This document shows, one piece after another, positions 16,801 through 19,030 of a DNA stretch of 19,030 nt. A program made the translations under genes and the position numbers. Source of the stretch: JAAURS01 sp031362245 (GTDB lineage: Bacteria > Cyanobacteriota > Cyanobacteriia > Thermosynechococcales > Thermosynechococcaceae); contig JANLSD010000357.1 of assembly GCA_031362245.1 (NCBI GenBank), forward strand, positions 1 to 19,030, read 5' to 3'. Position 1 is the stretch's first letter. The number at the start of each line of letters is the position of its first letter. A model generated the notes under the pieces. The model was not told the DNA's origin and searched no databases. It was given only the letters and a program-made list of their open reading frames with translations.

Positions 16801-19030
16801 GATCCGACGCTACTCGGACGTGACGAAGAATGGAGCAGTCCAACCCAGCAGGCCATTAATCCAAAGGTCGTGCGCACTTACACAGGTACTACAACAACGA
16901 CAGATTCCAATGGCGTTGTACACGACGTTGGTGGCTACTTTAAGTTCAGCGGCGGTGAACACGTTGTACTGGGTGGCACTGAGGGGAATGACACACTGCT
17001 CAGCGACAAAGGCATCGACACACTTTGGGGTGACGGCGGTAACGACTACCTCAACGCTGGCTCAGAATCCGACAACGTGTTCGGTGGTGAGGGCGATGAC
17101 ATCATCGTGGATCCCTTCGGCGATGACTTGCTGCGTGGCAACCAGGGCAACGATGTCATTAGCGGCGGTGTCGGCCTTGACATCCTCTTTGGCGACCAAG
17201 GCAGTGACTATATCATCACTGGTACAGACGCAACAGAGGTATTTGCAGGTCAAGATAACGACTTCATCCTGGGCAACGGTGGTGGAGACAACCTCTTAGG
17301 CAACGAGGGTGATGACTGGCTTGAGGGCGGCGAAGGATTCGACACGTTGACCGGAGAGAACTCTGAACTGTTCTTCAACTCACCCATCGTTGGTCACGAC
17401 GTTCTGTGGGGGCAAGGCAACGATACAGACTACGACGGTGAATCCGGTGATGACATCATGTTTTCTGGCCCTGGTATCCAGCGCAATGAAGGTATGTATG
17501 GCTTTGACTGGGGCATCGCTAAGTTTGATCCAACTGGGGTTAACTTTAACCTTGCCCTAGGGGTCGCCTTCCCCAATGTCATTGGGGGTGTGCTGCGCGA
17601 TCGCTTTGACTTTGTCGAAGCTGTATCGGGCTGGAAGAACAACGACACCCTCGAAGGAGACGAGCGCGGTCACTTTGCGCCTGGTGCAGTAGTGCCTGAC
17701 CCACTCTTCGATAACGACATCCTCACGGCGGAGGGCATCGATCGAATCAACGGGTTCCGCAGTTGGTTTGGATTTGGTACGAGTAACCCCACTGTACTGG
17801 ATACGATAGTCGCGACTGGCGCTCCTGGTACTTCTGCTACGAGCTTCCGTGATGGCAACATCATATTGGGCGGTGACGGCAACGACCGCATCCAGGGACG
17901 CGGCGGCTTCGACCTCTTGGATGGCGACTCGTGGCTGAACGTGCGCATCAAGATCGACATGGGTGGCGGTGTCTTCTACTCGGCTGAGTCCTTAAACCCG
18001 GATATCAACGTCGTGAACGGCGATCCGTTGGCCAATGCCGGCAAAGTCACCAACGCGGCAGGAGTCGTACAGTTTGGTGGTAAGTCGCTGAACTTGCTGA
18101 TGCTCGATCGCACCCTCAACCCCGGTCAACTTAGCATTGTGCGGGAGATCGTCAAGTCGAATATCGGTGGTGTAGACACAGCAGTCTTCCGAGGCACACA
18201 AGCGCAATACACCATTGAAGGCCGCGTTACGAATGCCCTGGGTGGCCTCATTACGCAAGCGTATGATGCGAACGGCGATGGCTTCATCTCCGTCACGCAC
18301 AATGCGAACGGCATCGACGATACCGATTTCTTAAAGAATATCGAACTCCTTGAGTTTACCGACGGCACGATCGATATTCGGCTTGCTCCCCCTGTCGCAC
18401 CCACTGATATCCGGTGGAATGGCGTTACACCTGGCACTGCACTTCCTGTCGCAAACACAGTGATTGCAAACTTGAGCACAACCGATGCCGATACGACCTC
18501 GGGCTTCGTATACGCTTTGGCAGCGGGCAGCAGCACAGGTTTTACAGTCAGTTCTGCGGGTGTTGTCACTCGGACGGCAGCGATGCTTCCGGGCCAGACA
18601 TATGTTCTCAACATTAGCTCTACCGACACCACAGGCGGCACGCGGACGGAGACGTTCACTGTTAGAACCGGGACGACTGGTATCGATACCATTACTGCGG
18701 ATAGTACGGACAATACCATCTACGGATTTAACAACAATGACACGCTTAATGGATTCGGTGGAGACGACAACCTCTACGGTCAGGCAGGCAACGACACGCT
18801 CAACGGTGGCATCGGCAACGACATCCTAGTTGGCGGTGCGGGTGCTGACACCGTCAACGGCGACGCTGGCAACGATATCATCCGGTATGCGATCGGCGAT
18901 GGTACTGACATTGTCAATGGTGGGGCTGATGCGGATACGCTGGCCATTACAGGTGCTGCTGCCAATGATGCCCTTGCCGTGACCTTTAACGGCACGGCCA
19001 TCACGAACTTCGCCTTAGGTACGGTCGTGG
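13879..19030 (+). CDS. Giant RTX-type haem peroxidase (peroxidase-cyclooxygenase superfamily), 3' end outside window
   Basis: It starts at ATG 13879 (GGAG 11 bp upstream) and stays open for 1717 codons to the window edge. The catalytic domain (about 190-960) keeps the myeloperoxidase-type residues: QFFDH with haem-linking Asp216 and distal His217, catalytic Arg544 and Glu547 in GDGRGNENIALTSVH, SEHNRL, and proximal His681 in YRFGHSML. NIARGRDTG has Thr where many relatives have His. Residues 429-518 insert six DxNxDG calcium loops into this domain. RTX nonapeptides follow (about 1031-1195 and 1330-1354), then a cadherin/Ig-like stretch (about 1505-1596) and a second RTX block (about 1607-1690). 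There is no signal peptide; RTX proteins leave by type I secretion with a C-terminal signal, which would lie beyond the window. The expected role is extracellular peroxide or halide oxidation. Substrate unknown. Confidence 0.92.
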   Translation, partial: MATSFNVNQADLAFILKQIQIAELNAGGMSLIEAIQTVYPGLSASDAAISPFGLRTVSGLNNNLLPGNSQYGAANTLFPRLTNPVFLNDADGDIMPLGPVGSGAPTITNNNYGVPGSVADADPRIISNLIVNMTTNNPAAIDAYLNNPLSLAQFEADHPGMIPVAPTDPRLTAPGGPGNYLAITNTDIATIPNISPDIGLSPGFNSWMTFFGQFFDHGLDLVTKGSNGTVYIPLQVDDPLYDKGFDGIAGTADDGPNFMALTRATPTMVDPDGAGPLPAVPQFENTTTAFVDQNQTYTSDSSHQVFLREYTFSVDSNADGIKDSFAVSTGHLLDGVRPGSIANWGEVKAQALQKLGIKLDDFDVHNVPLLRTDEYGRFIPGTHGYAQVATSAGFIEGTATGLVLPANTIRTGHAFLNDIAHHAAPSFLDLNHDGIKETKQVADANIDLNGDGVFNLADIDTNNDGTVDASDFANFSTVVADVNGDGFINAADFDRNGDGFFTLTDFDINGDGSITAADLVADDGNALTYDNEMLDAHFLTGDGRGNENIALTSVHSIFHSEHNRLVEANKDTLIASGDAAVVNEWLLPGAGNQITQLQLDTIKNTADPVAKAAAIDALNWNGERLFQSGRFVTEMQYQHLVFEEFARRIQPNVAPFVFTNTPTLDASILSEFAHVVYRFGHSMLTNTVDRLDNNLQLVAGTTDQATLLAAFLNPQMYLASGQTIADINANLIRGLTRDVGNEIDEFIVQDVRSNLLGLPLDLAALNIARGRDTGTAPLNIIRAQLYNDFGSTDLKPYTSWTDFAQNLKNPTSVVNFIAAYGSHSSITSATTLADKRTAAMLLVFGGTNAPTDRLDFMNATNAFSGGSLGGLNSVDLWVGGLAEAKKEFGGMLGSTFNFIFQYQMEHLQNGDRLYYLSRTQGTNLLNQLEPNTFTDLVMRNTDLGGIYSTHLNGSLFASPDRIYELDNGIAQVDYDPTLLGRDEEWSSPTQQAINPKVVRTYTGTTTTTDSNGVVHDVGGYFKFSGGEHVVLGGTEGNDTLLSDKGIDTLWGDGGNDYLNAGSESDNVFGGEGDDIIVDPFGDDLLRGNQGNDVISGGVGLDILFGDQGSDYIITGTDATEVFAGQDNDFILGNGGGDNLLGNEGDDWLEGGEGFDTLTGENSELFFNSPIVGHDVLWGQGNDTDYDGESGDDIMFSGPGIQRNEGMYGFDWGIAKFDPTGVNFNLALGVAFPNVIGGVLRDRFDFVEAVSGWKNNDTLEGDERGHFAPGAVVPDPLFDNDILTAEGIDRINGFRSWFGFGTSNPTVLDTIVATGAPGTSATSFRDGNIILGGDGNDRIQGRGGFDLLDGDSWLNVRIKIDMGGGVFYSAESLNPDINVVNGDPLANAGKVTNAAGVVQFGGKSLNLLMLDRTLNPGQLSIVREIVKSNIGGVDTAVFRGTQAQYTIEGRVTNALGGLITQAYDANGDGFISVTHNANGIDDTDFLKNIELLEFTDGTIDIRLAPPVAPTDIRWNGVTPGTALPVANTVIANLSTTDADTTSGFVYALAAGSSTGFTVSSAGVVTRTAAMLPGQTYVLNISSTDTTGGTRTETFTVRTGTTGIDTITADSTDNTIYGFNNNDTLNGFGGDDNLYGQAGNDTLNGGIGNDILVGGAGADTVNGDAGNDIIRYAIGDGTDIVNGGADADTLAITGAAANDALAVTFNGTAITNFALGTVV
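15163..15432 (+). repeat. Six tandem EF-hand/dockerin-like calcium loops inside the peroxidase domain
   Basis: Twelve-residue loops at protein positions 429-440, 447-458, 460-471, 481-492, 494-505 and 507-518 follow DxNxDG with Asp at position 12 (Gln in the first), for example DLNGDGVFNLAD and DINGDGSITAAD. Three of the five spacings are exactly 13 residues. They separate FLNDIAHHAAP from YDNEMLDAHFLTGDGR, segments that are close together in related peroxidases. Confidence 0.85.
16969..17349 (+). repeat. RTX calcium-binding repeat block 1
   Basis: This encodes about a dozen GGxGxDxLx-like nonapeptides starting at LGGTEGNDTL (residue 1031) and ending near GGEGFDTLTG. Several are degenerate (for example SESDNVFGGEGDDIIV). 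Such arrays fold into Ca2+-filled beta-rolls outside the cell after type I secretion. Confidence 0.9.
18697..18948 (+). repeat. RTX calcium-binding repeat block 2
   Basis: A cleaner array than block 1: FGGDDNLYGQAGNDTLNG, GGIGNDILVGGAGADTVNG and DAGNDII in near-regular nine-residue register, beginning at about residue 1607. It is separated from block 1 by about 450 residues that include the cadherin/Ig-like stretch. Confidence 0.9.

Noticed and set aside
18126..18719. 197-residue minus-strand frame rich in Val, Ser and Pro
   Set aside because: It lies wholly inside the peroxidase gene; its composition is the reverse-strand image of the Asp/Gly/Thr-rich repeat coding.
1..19030. CRISPR array, tRNA or rRNA genes
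   Set aside because: No regularly spaced identical direct repeats, no tRNA cloverleaf noticed by eye and no rRNA-like sequence; a tRNAscan-type run could still find something missed.

Overview
The window is almost certainly from a cyanobacterium. About fourteen copies of the HIP1 octamer GCGATCGC are scattered through it (for example near 829, 1292, 1583, 2923, 7324, 8703, 10263, 11807, 16606 and 17598). The gene content also fits: DUF1997 and DUF4912 proteins, a short plant-type ferredoxin, and an RTX-type haem peroxidase. The species cannot be named from the sequence.

Left edge (1-699): the 3' end of a group II intron, with the last codons of its HNH-type intron protein, domain V and domain VI. 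It is followed by the 3' half of a HigA/XRE-type antitoxin gene broken by an in-frame TAG, then about 300 bp of non-coding sequence. This looks like a site of past mobile-element activity.

Centre (700-12447): housekeeping and envelope genes. In order they are: mgtE (Mg2+ transport); an overlapping lipoprotein with a glycoside-hydrolase-like barrel and a C-terminal carbohydrate-binding-like module; a convergent Wzx-like flippase; avtA (valine-pyruvate aminotransferase) with rimM (30S maturation) 27 bp behind it; a convergent, overlapping 79-residue [2Fe-2S] ferredoxin; a DUF4912 protein with a Rho_N-like start; a small exported LTxxQ (Spy/CpxP-like) protein; a convergent DUF1997 protein; and an FAD-dependent oxidoreductase. 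Two good intrinsic terminators are visible (7935-7962 and 10118-10151). avtA and rimM each end in a different perfect 15-bp tandem duplication.

Right (12448-19030): about 1.4 kb of AT-rich, gene-free DNA with hairpins and a 74-bp imperfect direct repeat. It leads into one very large open gene (13879 to the window edge, at least 1717 codons). This encodes a secreted peroxidase of the peroxidase-cyclooxygenase (animal haem peroxidase) superfamily. The haem-binding and catalytic residues are all present. An array of six DxNxDG calcium loops is inserted inside the catalytic domain, and RTX calcium-binding blocks plus a cadherin/Ig-like segment follow. No N-terminal signal peptide is seen, which fits type I secretion. 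This gene, its internal calcium-loop array and its unusual leader are the most distinctive content of the window.
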